Assembly: GCF_000003815.2 (NCBI RefSeq)
Contig: NW_023365732.1
Location: 364,894 to 419,329, forward strand
Length of the DNA: 54,436 nucleotides
Source: Branchiostoma floridae
Taxonomy: Eukaryota; Chordata; Leptocardii; Amphioxiformes; Branchiostomatidae
Reading direction: 5' to 3'
A program made the position numbers and the translations under genes. The notes beneath the pieces were generated by a model. It saw only the letters and a list, made by a program, of their open reading frames with translations, had not been told where the DNA came from and made no database searches. Below are positions 24,301 through 34,587 of the stretch, piece after piece; within the stretch, counting starts at the first letter, position 1; each line of letters begins with the position of its first letter.

Positions 24301-27300
24301 ACTTAACTCAGGTGTGAATGAGTACCTAGCTGCGGCTAGTGGCAGTGACAGGCCTTTATGGCGGCGACAGGAAGCATAAATTATGCAGATACAAAAGTCA
24401 TTTGTATCATCAGAATATTTCATGGAGGTATGAGCTCTCCGAACTCTCGTTTTTTTTTTTTTGCTTCTGCTATGATATGGGGTGAGTGTGTTCTGTATCT
24501 TTGAGGAAAGGGTAGTTCCAGAAGTCGTGAATATATTTTCACAGTGTTTGGTCTGTGCGTAGAGGATTATGACAGCTTAATGATGACATGTGCTCTATTA
24601 TATTGGGCCCATGTAGTCAATGATGCCCCAATAAACAACCAGTCACCATATTTACAACATACACTTTTTGTTAGGTTGGCCTTCCTCCAATGACGTGAGG
24701 AAATTTATATTACAGTAGACCATTCATCAAAGTTTTAATTATGCATTAGATAACACGCACGATTGCCCACCTGTTAATCATTCCTGGGTCTCAATATATT
24801 TTTGTAGAAGTCAACTAGGACACAACGACAACAAGACGTGCAAAAACGAAAGGACCACGCCTCTCCCTTCTCAAATGCAACCTCAAGTGACAACACTAAT
24901 GACCGAATGCGCCGTCCACACAGGTAGGTACAGGGAATAGTATAGGGGATGTTGGTTCCTTATTATTGATTTGGACTACCCTATAAGGCATACAAATCTC
25001 TGTGTATTGTAGAATGATAAAATAGACATTTTGTTATTCCTTTTCAGTGCCCCGGAAGTACAAAAAGTTGAAACCTCGACAGGAGTCGACGATGACATGT
25101 TAGTGCCACCAAGTTTTTTGTTTTGTTTTCGCAAGTGTTTAAAATGGCTCTTAAATGTAAATTCTCTGCATATTAGTTCGTTCAAAAACTGAAGAGATGA
25201 CTGTAACCTGTATGGTAATGAAAATATACGCAGACAACTCAAGAAGCTTTATGATATTCGGTTTTTGGGTAGGTGTGGGTAAAAACAAAGTCTATGTTGA
25301 TTGCGGACCTTCCGATGGCTTGCTGTACTGCAGCAAAAATTCCGGTTCCTTATTCCGTTCTCTGGAGATGCTCCTTCATGGTAGATGCCTCTTGGGTTTA
25401 TGAATAAATGGTATATCTTTGGGCCCCCTAGCAGTTTTTAAGGAACCGCGTGGTATTTGAAATTTTGAAAGTGAATGTTTTCTTTCATCATAGGAATTTC
25501 AAACATGTGACCGATGTAGCTGAGAAAGAGGGCAACATAGATAGATACCATATGTGCCAATAGATTCAATTCAAAAATTTGTGTTATTACATTTGACATC
25601 CATGGTTACTAAAACTTCACTTTTATCCAAGATACGCTTTTCTACAAGTTAAATACGATTCGAATGATAGATTTCGTAATAGTTTTATCTTATGGCAACA
25701 TGTTTACAGTGTATACGAAGAACATCTACAGGATGGCTGCAAGGCCCTGCAGACTGGAGACCTGGACCAGGCAGAACAAAGTTTTGCAGCTGCGCTCAAG
25801 TCTGTTCATGTCAAAGGTGAGTCTTTGGTTCAAAGAATTTGAAAGTAAATGCTTGTAAATAGTCCGTGATCCTAAATGATTCTTTTCGACACACCGAACT
25901 ATGTTCACCGCAGTGAGTTCCACAGTGCCGCCCCAGAGAATGAAAAGGCTCATCTTCTGCATTCCAGGTTAGTCCTGGGCAACTGAAGACCACCTTGTGC
26001 CCTGAGGCGGGTATTGTGATAGCTGTGTAAACATTGCAGTGATGTAGTGAGGGGTCAAACCGTACAGGGCCTTGTAGACGAGAGCAGCTTTGTCCTTTAT
26101 GTGCAGTTCAGCTACTGGGAGCCATTCTAGTGAGTCTAGAAGGCCTGAAGTAGAGTTACTTAACAATGCACACAGCAGATATAAAATCACTACGAAGAAG
26201 TAAAAACATACGACTGATGATGTGTAACTTACAGGTCAACACATGGAAGAGGTAGAGACCCTGTACATGTTAGGCAAAGTCTATCTCACAAGAGGAATCC
26301 AGTCAAAGGACGGAGGCGACTTCACCAAGGCTGCAGCACTCTGTAATGCAGCACTGGTAAGATCGAGTAGAGAAGATATTGAGGAAGCAATCAAGGAAAT
26401 AACTCACGCATTTGTTAAGGAAGTCCTAAAAATCGAACAGAAGGTAGACAGTGATGATACAGAGAAACACAAATTGATGTTGAAGGCGGATAGGGGCTAT
26501 GTACAAGAAGAGATCACAAGAATTGAACAAGAAGTAGATCCTTATAGCCTTGATGACGAGTACCCAAAGATAAAAGATGTCGAGATGAAGAGAGTGGAAG
26601 CAATCAAAACATTGTGTCAGACACTAGTTCATCAGCGTAAAGTGTTCATAGCTGGCCTTGTAGATGAATGCATGGGGGTAATGCGCCTCCCTCCCTGTAA
26701 GTACGCCATGATAGGTTTGGGTTCACAAGCCACAGGATTGGTAACACCCTACTCTGATCTGGAGTTTGCCATTTTGGTAGATAAGGAAACTGAGGAAAAT
26801 GTTAGTTATTTCCGTAACTTGACACATTATCTGCATCTGAAGGTGATAAATTTAGGTGAGACCATCCTCCCTGCCATGGCGATTAAGTCTCTTAATAATT
26901 TCTACTCAGACGACCCGCTGCACAACTGGTTCTATGACTCAGTAACACCGCGCGGTTTTGCGTTCGATGGAGCCATGCCACATGCATGCAAGACTCCCTT
27001 GGCCAGGGGTAGAAACAGCACAGGAACAAGCGAACTCATCCGCACACCGAGCAATATGACCAACGTTCTGAAAGAAGACCTTACTCTCCATCTAAAGAAA
27101 GGCTACCATCTTGCTAGTATACTGGGAAATGTGTCTTTTATCACAGGAGATCAGGGATTGGTAGATGAGTACAGGTCGTTATGGGCTCAGCAACTTCAAA
27201 ACAATAATGGGATAGTTCCGCTGGTAATGGCAATCAATTTACTGGGTGAAAATGTAGCGACTTTTCAAACTCAGGCTCTCACAGCCAAACTGAGGAATGT

Positions 27301-29407
27301 TAAGACAGAAATCTATCGGTTTTCAAGCCTTGCAGTGTCCTTTTTGGCACTACTTCATAACATACAACCGACTACAATCTGGGAAACTATCCAGGAGCTA
27401 AGAAACAGTGGAGTCATCGATAGTGAGAACTCACACCACCTGATGGTGCTGGTCAGTATATCAGCAGAACTGAGGCTGCGGACATATATGACCAATCGTG
27501 GTCAGGTAGAAAACATGTCAGTATTATGGTCCATGTCGACCAATACCGGCATTGAAGAGAAATTACAGAAAGTGTTTTACATCTCAAATCCAAAACAACT
27601 CATGAGATATTACTATACAGAAAGACCCCTGAAGCACTTTATATCACAGTTGACCGACGCTCATTCCCTAAAAGAACCACCAGTCTTCTTTGACAATTCT
27701 TCAAAGCTAAAAGCAAAGGTATATAAAAGTCTGTGTGACTTTGAAAATCTCAAGAAATGCTCAGAACAAACGCTACACAATTATTTATCGAAATATGGTG
27801 AAAACACCGCACACAGGGATGTTGCAGCCTCACTTGGCGAATTGGCTTTTGCTTTGATGACCCTTGGTGATCATAAAAAGGCTGTACGCTATCTTGAACA
27901 GACACTACAGATGAGGTGGAGTATGTATGGTGAGGGCACTGCACATCCTGACATTGCCGAGTCACTTAACAACTTGGGTGAAGCCTGGAGTTTCCTTGGG
28001 GATCACGGAAAGGCACTCTGCTATTTTGAACAGACACTACAGATGATGCGGAGTATCTATGGTGAGGAGACTGCACATCCTGTCATCTTAAAGTCACTTA
28101 TCAACATGGGTAACGCATGGTTAAACCTCGGGGATTATACAAAGGCGGTTAGCTACTATAAACAGTCACTACAGATCACTCGGAGAATCTATGGTGAGGA
28201 TATCGCTCATCCTGACATCGCTATCTCACTTAACAACATGGGTATCGCCTGTAGTAAACTTGGGGATTATGGAAAGGCGATCAGCTATTATGAACAGTCA
28301 TTACAGATGAGGCGGAGTATCTATGGTGAGGACACTGCACATCCTGACATCGCACACTCACTTAACAACATGGGCATCGCCTGGTGGAACCTTGGGTATT
28401 ATGGAAAGGCGATCAGCTATTATGAACAGTCATTACAGATGAGGCGGAGTATCTATGGTGAGGACACCGCACATCCTTACATCGCCGACTCACTTGACAG
28501 CTTGGGTAACGCCTGGGGAAGCCTTGGGGATCACAGAAAGGCGATCAGCTATTATGAACAGGCACTACAGATGATGAGGAGTGTCTATGGTGAGGACAAT
28601 GCACATCCTGACATCGCCGGCTCACTTCACAACATGGGAAACGCCTGGAGAAAACTGGGTGATTACAGAAAGGCGGTCAACTATTACGAACAGTCATTAC
28701 AGATGATAAGGCGTATCTATGGTGAGGACACCGCACATCCTAACATCGCCGCGTCCCTAACCAGCCTGGGTAACGCCTGGGGTGACCTTGGTGATCACAG
28801 AAAAGCGATCAGCTATTATGAACAGGCATTAGAGATGAAGCGGAGTACCTATGGTAAGGGCACCACACATCCTGAAATCGCCAGATCACTTAACAACTTG
28901 GGTACCATCTGGAATAACCTTGGGTATCACAGAAAGGCGATCAGCTATTATGAACAGGCACTACAGATGATGAGGAGTATCTATGGTGAGGACAATGCAC
29001 ATCCTGACATCGCCGGCTCACTTTACAACATGGGCAACGCCTGGGGAAGCCTTGGTGATCACAGAAAAGCGATCAGCTATTATGAACAGGCACTACAGAT
29101 GAAGCGGAGTATCTATGGTGAAGGCACCGCACATCCTGACATCGCCGCCTCACTTAACAACTTGGGTGCCATCTGGAATAACCTTGGGGATCACAGAAAG
29201 GCGAACAGCTATTATGAACAGGCACTACAGATGATGAGGAGTATCTATGGTAAGAACACTGCACATCCTGACATTGTAAAATCGCTTACCAATTTGTACG
29301 TCGCCTGGAGAGAGCTCGGTGATTACAGAAAGGCCACTTACTATCTCCAACTAATGGAACAAATGCAACAGATTATTATAGCCTCAGATAATAGCAGCTG
29401 TAAATGA
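21341..29407 (+). CDS. GlnD/DUF294-like nucleotidyltransferase-TPR protein, copy 2 (complete)
   Basis: Proposed exons: 21341-22042, 24808-24923, 25048-25098, 25710-25816 and 26235-29407, giving 1382 residues. I start at the ATG in gaattccgccATGTTGAGG because sequence upstream of it differs by an indel from copy 3 while the codons after it match. Residues about 1-234 hold two TPR-like helical repeats ([26 protein letters not shown]); a third is in exon 5. The nucleotidyltransferase motif [15 protein letters not shown] is near residues 488-502, a DUF294_C-like helical stretch ([16 protein letters not shown]) near 700-745, and 12 TPRs run from about 844 to 1370. The last codons differ from copies 1 and 3: one extra base after ATGCAACAG replaces LL-stop by a longer tail ending SSCK. 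Substrate and partners are unknown; a role in innate immunity is only suggested by family expansion beside PGRP genes. Confidence 0.85.
22255..22426. mobile_element. DNA transposon with 9-bp target duplication, interior missing in a gap
   Basis: The terminal repeats are TAATCTCCAAGCAGAT and ATCTGCTTGGAGATTA. The flanking direct repeat TTTAATTTG sits at 22246-22254 and 22427-22435. Copy 1 has the empty site (GGCCTTTAATTTTACC, near 2688-2703). An 8-9 bp duplication suggests hAT or Mutator-like. The interior is mostly the N gap at 22311-22410. Confidence 0.75.
22311..22410. other. Assembly gap, 100 N
   Basis: Exactly 100 unknown bases inside the transposon in intron 1 of copy 2; the true length is unknown. 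Confidence 0.99.
22436..24094. other. Intron 1 of copy 2, no gene seen
   Basis: A mosaic: 22440-22860 matches copy 1, 23100-24060 matches copy 3 (about 45250-46110), and about 22990-23095 is the inverted TTCGAA repeat. A dispersed fragment with GGAAGACAATGG lies at 23645-23790. Confidence 0.55.
24095..24178 (-). mobile_element. Retroelement zinc-knuckle (CCHC) fragment
   Basis: The minus strand reads [19 protein letters not shown], a CX2CX4HX4C knuckle as in Gag or ORF1 proteins of retroelements. It lies directly next to the SINE. The paralog at about 46130-46200 has lost the first Cys ([10 protein letters not shown]). No longer ORF remains. Confidence 0.55.
24181..24372 (+). mobile_element. 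tRNA-derived SINE
   Basis: The head has an A box (TGGCGCAATCGG) and a B box (GAGTTCGAATCAGG), the internal Pol III promoter of a tRNA. A body follows (CTTGTGCCCTTGGGAAAGGC, CCTCACTTAACTCAGGTGT) of the type common in marine-animal SINEs. The head lacks a full cloverleaf and is followed by the non-tRNA body, so it is not a tRNA gene. A second copy is at 46211-46404. Confidence 0.75.
25494..25563 (+). other. Candidate alternative terminal exon, copy 2
   Basis: It follows a good pyrimidine tract (TTTTCTTTCATCATAG). In frame with exon 3 it reads [15 protein letters not shown] to CQ and stop TAG at 25561-25563. Only the Lys/Glu and a few later residues differ from copies 1 and 3. Confidence 0.4.
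25917..26180 (-). mobile_element. CR1/L2-like LINE fragment, internally deleted
   Basis: It has the same antisense reverse-transcriptase tail as in copies 1 and 3 ([18 protein letters not shown]). The 3' tail and preceding intron, about 510 bp in copy 1 (5522-6038), are missing. The junction falls at a shared CAG. Confidence 0.65.
27790..29350 (+). repeat. TPR array of copy 2, 12 units of 132 nt
   Basis: Twelve 44-residue TPRs with the AHPDIAxSL and [16 protein letters not shown] cores. The first ([11 protein letters not shown]) and last ([14 protein letters not shown]) units are conserved in all three copies, so length varies internally. Confidence 0.9.
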
Positions 29408-30560
29408 CCTCTGCTATTAGGCCACACTGTCTTAATTTTATGGATGACATCCGCGCGCGCATTAATTTTCGCCTGTTCTAAAGAAAATCACCTCCTCGGA
29501 GGCTCCACTCAGGTCCGGAAATTGCCGACCCAAAGGGCCAGCATGTCTGTTTAAAACTCGCCCAAACGCGCTGATTTTGTTGTAAATGGTGCTTCTACAC
29601 ATTCGTCTTGCTTTGCCGCGAATTCGAAATCTTGCAATATGATCATGATATATATAACTTTATTGCACAACAATTGTACAAGGTACAAAGTATGGCATCT
29701 ACAAAACTGCAGTTCTATAGCTTAACTTAAGGTTTATCTAACTAATACAGGAGTTGTAGTATGGGATAAGTTTTCTTACAATCATTGGAGGCTTTTACAA
29801 TCATTGAATGAAATTTCTAATTTCCACACATTCTTTGATATATTTTCCTATATCTGCCATGCAGGGATTATCACATGCCATGATGCATTTGAATGGTATG
29901 ACTACTGTCCAAGCAGAGGTTAGTCTCCGGCTGTTATTTAAACGTTGTTTAGTAGTTTTTATGGGACTTTATATTTTATACTGTTTTCTTGATGTCTCAC
30001 GGTCGAAAAGAGAACAGTATAAAAGAGAGCCTGATAAAAATGCCTAAAAAATTCGTCAAAACAGCCGGAGCCTAACCTCTGCTTGCATAATATGATACGA
30101 CGAACACACCATCAAAATGCGTCAGCATCAAGGGAGGGCATTATTGTGGATAGGTACTAGTATACAATCGGCGAGGGGATGTTATGTTTGCACAGTTGTA
30201 CGAAAGTCTGTCGACGGCCAGCGAGTATTGCCCAGACAACTTCGAATAGTCAAAGAGTTAGACGTTCTATCCAGAACTATGAGAGAAATAGGAGAGGAGT
30301 TGAGGTCAGTTTGATTGCCAAACCATGTATGTTAAGACTACCCTTTAACTTATTCTTATCACAGTCATACATAATTCACAGTCCTTGGAACCATATACCT
30401 TCTAATAGTGTACTTCTTTGATCGTTCCTGTCAATATATTAGATATCGGTTACTTCAGCTGAGTCTGCCAAGATGAACAATACAGCCTACATGTGCCTCT
30501 TGCAAATAAAGACTTGTTGTTTCTTTTGATACACCGTGTTCTGTGGTTTTATTTATTGAT
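29408..30560 (+). other. Likely 3' UTR/flank of copy 2
   Basis: Collinear with the flank of copy 1, with AATAAA at 30505-30510 and the same MITE piece near 29417-29560. Small indels relative to copy 1 break the short ORFs, arguing against coding function. Confidence 0.5.
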
Positions 30561-30822
30561 TCGTTTGGTTGAAATACCAGTCAGCCTAGGCCGCCCAACT
30601 AGCCGAGACTATCACAAAGAGCTGGCCTTGCTGTTCTGTGGTTCAATGCAGCTTTTTTTTCTTTGCTAGATTTTTATTTTGTTGTGAAGTATAAACACAG
30701 TGTTCAAATTCGGGCTGAAACCTCCCTTATCTAGTCGAATTCGAACTTTGTTCGACGATGTTCGACCTTACGTAATTTGAACCGAACCCATGATCTGTTT
30801 AGGATCATCTGCGGTCATCGCA

Positions 30823-30897
30823 TGGCCTCCTGTAGCCCGATACTTTGCTGAACGTGCCTAGCAACGGGAACGAATACCCTGGCAACCAACCGCCGTG
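30823..30897 (-). repeat. Inverted fragment of copy 1 intron 1
   Basis: Reverse complement of about 366-445 (GGCCTCCTGTAgCCCGATAC, then TAGCAACGGGAACGAATACC). It marks a small inverted duplication or a shared undefined repeat. Confidence 0.6.
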
Positions 30898-31270
30898 AAA
30901 GACTGTTTATAAATGTCTACCAAAATTTAAGTGATTGTGAGCATTACTTTGCGGGCAAGGTCTTCATATTTTTCATGCAATAAGTAACACCACCCACACT
31001 GTTCACAGTTCACACTTATTAATTTACTACGTTGTACGGGTAATTGTCCCCTCCCCACAGGAGAGGCCGGTTGGATGTTGGCTGGGCCGCTTTAAGCGAG
31101 ATTTATATTGCTCTCGTCACTTACCTACTGAATTTCAAAAAGACATCGACTAGAAAGTAGTCAAATGACCACAATGATTTGAAATTTGGTGGTCATTAAT
31201 AAAATACTAAAATTATATGATGATGATGATGCCCCGAAATTTGAGTTGTGCACTTTTTTCTGGGTGAGAC
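30898..31270. other. Intergenic, no gene seen
   Basis: AT-rich, with a (GAT)n-like stretch and the GATGATGATGCCCCGAAATTTG word shared with about 12843-12865. Confidence 0.4.
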
Positions 31271-31277
31271 CGAGAAC

Positions 31278-31790
31278 TTAGTATTGTATTTGGTGCCCAA
31301 CGCCTTGGACATGACCAGGTACATATTTATTTGATTTATTTATTTCTGTATTCTTAATTCTCTCAGTTGCTAAGCAATACTTTCCATGAAGGTCCTGGGT
31401 ACACGTATACACAGAGTTTACACACAATACACTATATACATGTATATCCTTAGTAAAGTCAAGTCCATCATACAAATCAAAATCATACCCATTCTTATAG
31501 TCGTTATCCGTGCCAAGTAGTATATCGTATAATCAGGGGTCAGAAGTGATGTTTTTAGAAGTTTCTTGAAAGAGCGGTCAGTCGTGGCCACTCTAACCGA
31601 AGCTGGTAGCTCATTACAAGCAAATGCACCTCTGTTTGGAAATTTTCTACGGCCGGATTCGAGTCTAACTTAGGGAAGCTGCAATTATATATTTGCATTC
31701 TGCCTAGTTGCATAGGCGTGAGACGTTCTATCAAATATTTGAAGTACATGAACTTCGACATCAGTGGGGGAGGGGGGCACTCTGTTTTCG
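31278..31790 (-). mobile_element. LINE 3' end (degraded), antisense
   Basis: Minus-strand pieces read LTPDYTIYYLARITT and, in a shifted frame, an RT-tail-like stretch (FPKLDSNPAVENFQTE, VRVATTDRSFKK-like). The left half matches one arm of the 14962-15634 palindrome and the right half matches the arms of 15741-16074, uninterrupted here. Frame breaks show it is dead. The LINE clade is uncertain. Confidence 0.5.
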
Positions 31791-32208
31791 CAGATGTAGG
31801 CCTCTGAAGTTACATCATTCGACAGGGGAAGTATATAGTAACCAACGCCTTGGACGTGGCAGGTACATATGAACTTCCACGTCCCCAGAGGGGAGATGGA
31901 CTCGGCTAGCCGCCTGGTGGTCCCGGAGGACACCTTACGGCAGACCCACAGTGTAAGTCAACTAAGCTAGTATGTTATGAAACCTGTACCAAGATGTCAG
32001 TGTGTGTAGCTTTAACTCTGGTCTATAAATTTGCTCTCATAACCTACACGTGCACCTCCCCGGAGGAAACATGAGAGTCTGCAGCTGGTACAAAGTCCAC
32101 CAAGGCACACCCATAAGGTCAAAATGAGTCATAAACTCCTGACCCAACAAACACAGACTGTTTGTTCCAAGCTGATAGCTTATACTCATAGGTCTACAGT
32201 AGCGTAAG

Positions 32209-33062
32209 ATGGCAGCTCTCGTGAATGTGTTCCTTGTGGTTTGCTCCATGATAGTCGGACAGGTCTCAACCATGACCAGCCCAAATCTACAGCAGAGGCT
32301 ACAGGATCTCGACACTTTCATCCAGAACCTGATGACATGTGAGTCCAGGTCTGTGGTCGGACTGACCGTGTCCGTGGTCAAGGACGGCCAGACCATCTTC
32401 GAATTGCCCAGGGGTACGGTTAAAGGGACCTGCAGACGGGATAAGCTGTGGACAACAGGACTCTCTTCGGAGTCGGCTCCATCTCCAAGTCCTTCACCTC
32501 AGCCCTGTTAGCGGCCATTCTCGGGGAGAGGGAAGACGTGAGCTGGGACACCGTCCTGACGGACATCCTGGGGCCGTCCTTCAGGTTTAGGGACCAGCTA
32601 CGAACCGAAGAAGCGACCATACGAGAGCTCTGAGCCCACAAAATCTCACTGGAGAACCTGTGGTATGTCGCCGTAAAGCGAAGGGCACAACCCGCCGTGC
32701 GTGCAAATACGTGCTGTCTGCGTGCCAAAACGTGGGCAATCTTTTGGGATCCGTAGTAAAGTGGTAATACTAGTAAGTACCGCCTCCGTACGAACTCGTA
32801 GGGAATCCGACGGATTTTGGAGCACGCAGACACGCCGTAGAACTTTACGTGCAGGCAAAACTTTGTGTGCCATCGGGCTGCTGCGGATTCACCCCCCGTA
32901 CGTGCCAGTACGGGTGACGCGCCTGCCCTGTACAGCCTGAACGTTTTCATAAAGACGTGGCGGATGTGGCCTCCAAAAAAAGTACGAACAAATTGCACGT
33001 AGGGCGGGTTGTGCCCTTAGCTTTATAATGGGCCAAGACATCGACAGATCGGAGTTTGCACG
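32209..33062 (+). pseudogene. Serine beta-lactamase-like (LACTB-type) protein, broken first exon
   Basis: It starts with a signal-peptide-like MAALVNVFLVVCSMIVGQ. Then VVGLTVSVVKDGQTIF leads, after a frameshift around 32410-32450, into GVGSISKSFTSALLA, which holds the SxxK active-site motif (Ser codon 32478-32480). The frame runs on to TGA at 32631-32633, where relatives have a Leu-rich helix before AHKISLENLWYV. A 348-bp MITE splits the remainder; beyond it the frame resumes (MGQDIDRSEFAR) to a CG|gtaggt donor at 33062. Animal LACTB relatives are penicillin-binding-protein-like serine hydrolases. Frameshift, premature stop and insertion make this a pseudogene, and no downstream exons are seen. 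This is not a bacterial resistance gene. Confidence 0.75.
32676..33023. mobile_element. TA-flanked MITE, 348 bp, inside the beta-lactamase-like exon
   Basis: The termini are AAGCGAAGGGCACAACCCGCC and the near-complement GGCGGGTTGTGCCCTTAGCTT, flanked by TA (32674-32675 and 33024-33025). TA targets suggest Tc1/mariner. The 192-residue minus-strand ORF across it is not a gene. Confidence 0.75.
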
Positions 33063-33811
33063 GTAGGTTTTGTTTACGTCATAAATAATTATCTATACTT
33101 CGACCATTGTCTGTTCTAGATTTGCGATATAACAACAGCCTTGTGCACACGTATATATGACCGTTTCAACAAAAACGCTATCTATATTTCCTACAAATCG
33201 ATTCACATGAGAGCAAACACCTGTACGAGTCATGTACGGATATACATCATCATTAATCAAACATTTTATGTTTAATCAATTTCATTATCAATGGCAATTG
33301 CCAGATAGGAGTATTTATTTTTAAAAACAACATTCCGCTAAGCAACCTACTGAGGAATTTGCCATTTAGAGTTAATTTACAAATTGTACTTTGCAATCGG
33401 ATTCTAAGCTATGGCATACATACGCTGATAAAACCACACCGAGCGTAGAAGATTAGTGAGTTAGTAGTGTTCGTATTTATGTTTCACCCATACCTGTGAA
33501 ATATCTTGCTTTTCCTGGTATCACGATATTTTTTTCTTCTCCTCCTTCTGATGTCAGGTCTTAAAATCGATTCATCTCTCTTCTTTTTGGGCCAAGTGAC
33601 CTGAAATTTGGTACAATGGTAGAGGGGGGGAGGAGAGTGTATTTTTGCATAGTGTTTGTCTTTTTAGCATGGGGTGTGAGACGGAGATGTGATAAAAATA
33701 TGCTATATTTATTCGCAAATTTTGCTTGTCTTGGTTCACTTTATATTTACACTTAACAGTTCTATCATATCCACATTCAACTGATGGTACTTGGTGTATG
33801 TTTTTCTCTAG

Positions 33812-34067
33812 GGGCGCGCACATTTCCGGCTATAACGATGTCGCCATCGGCATCAACTTCCTCGGTTACTTCGAAAAAGGCCTCCCGACGACTAGTGCAG
33901 CACTGGAGGCCGGGAAAAACCTGATCGCATGCGGGGTGGCAGAGAGGAAGATCAGGAGCGGGTACGACCTGAACTGTCACTCCGATCTCGGGGCCAGCAG
34001 TGGGGGTACAGACTGTCCCGGGGCAGCTCTGTGCCTATACGCTACCGAACACTTCGATCGTCTGTAA
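33812..34067 (+). pseudogene. PGRP last exon, 5' half missing
   Basis: It follows an intact acceptor (TTTTTCTCTAG). The exon encodes GAHISGYNDVAIGINFLG, ERKIRSGYDLNCHSDLG and TDCPGAALC, stop TAA, with the conserved zinc-ligand His and Cys of the PGRP fold. The first PGRP exon (signal peptide, SRAGWGA, HHS) is absent between 33063 and 33811, where only the paralogous intron is found. The nearest upstream coding remnant is the dead beta-lactamase-like exon. The coding part looks better preserved than at 17563-17815, but without a 5' exon it is called a fragment. It might be used by an undetected distant 5' exon. Confidence 0.65.
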
Positions 34068-34304
34068 AGTTGATAAACAGTTCGTGGCCACATGTGCAAC
34101 TACTACATGTAAAACGTATTTTGAATTCCATGTAGTTCCCTAAAATTGCAAGATAAAGTTTTCTTTTGTGGTCAACATACTTTTCACATCAGCTTGGTGA
34201 TTAAACATTGACAGGAATGAAAACTATCTGACTTCTTGTTGCTGCCTATCTTTCGTGATATTCCCTCGTACGTAGAATTAATTTCATTGTAAATAGGAGG
34301 TGTG

Positions 34305-34367
34305 TGCATGTGTGTTTGTGTGTGAATGTGCGTGTTTGTGTGTGTGTGTGTGTCTGTGTGCGTGCAT

Positions 34368-34418
<51 letters not shown>

Positions 34419-34425
34419 CGTGTAT
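34305..34425. repeat. (GT)n microsatellite
   Basis: TG dinucleotide tract with scattered interruptions, paralogous to 18069-18180. Overlapping Cys-Val and His-Thr ORFs are artefacts. Confidence 0.95.
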
Positions 34426-34550
34426 AAACTTTATAACGTGTAGACATTGTTCATGTAGAATGGATACGTGGGCATTCATAGCATTGTTGTCTCGTGCATA
34501 CTTTTATACTCACAACAGTGCCGCAGAGAACGAACCCCGCAGTTAAAACT

Positions 34551-34587
34551 AAAAAAAACTAAAAAAAAAAAAAAAAAAAAAAAAAAA
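34551..34587. repeat. Poly(A) tract
   Basis: A-rich start (AAAAAAACT) followed by about 27 uninterrupted A. It may be the tail of a retroposed sequence. Confidence 0.8.

Noticed and set aside
32420-32998. 192-residue minus-strand ORF
   Set aside because: It is antisense to the beta-lactamase-like exon and runs into the TA-flanked MITE; no recognisable domain.
32209-33062. Bacterial antibiotic-resistance gene or bacterial contamination
   Set aside because: The exon has a splice donor, a MITE of animal type and flanks paralogous to the animal locus; LACTB-type relatives are common in animals.
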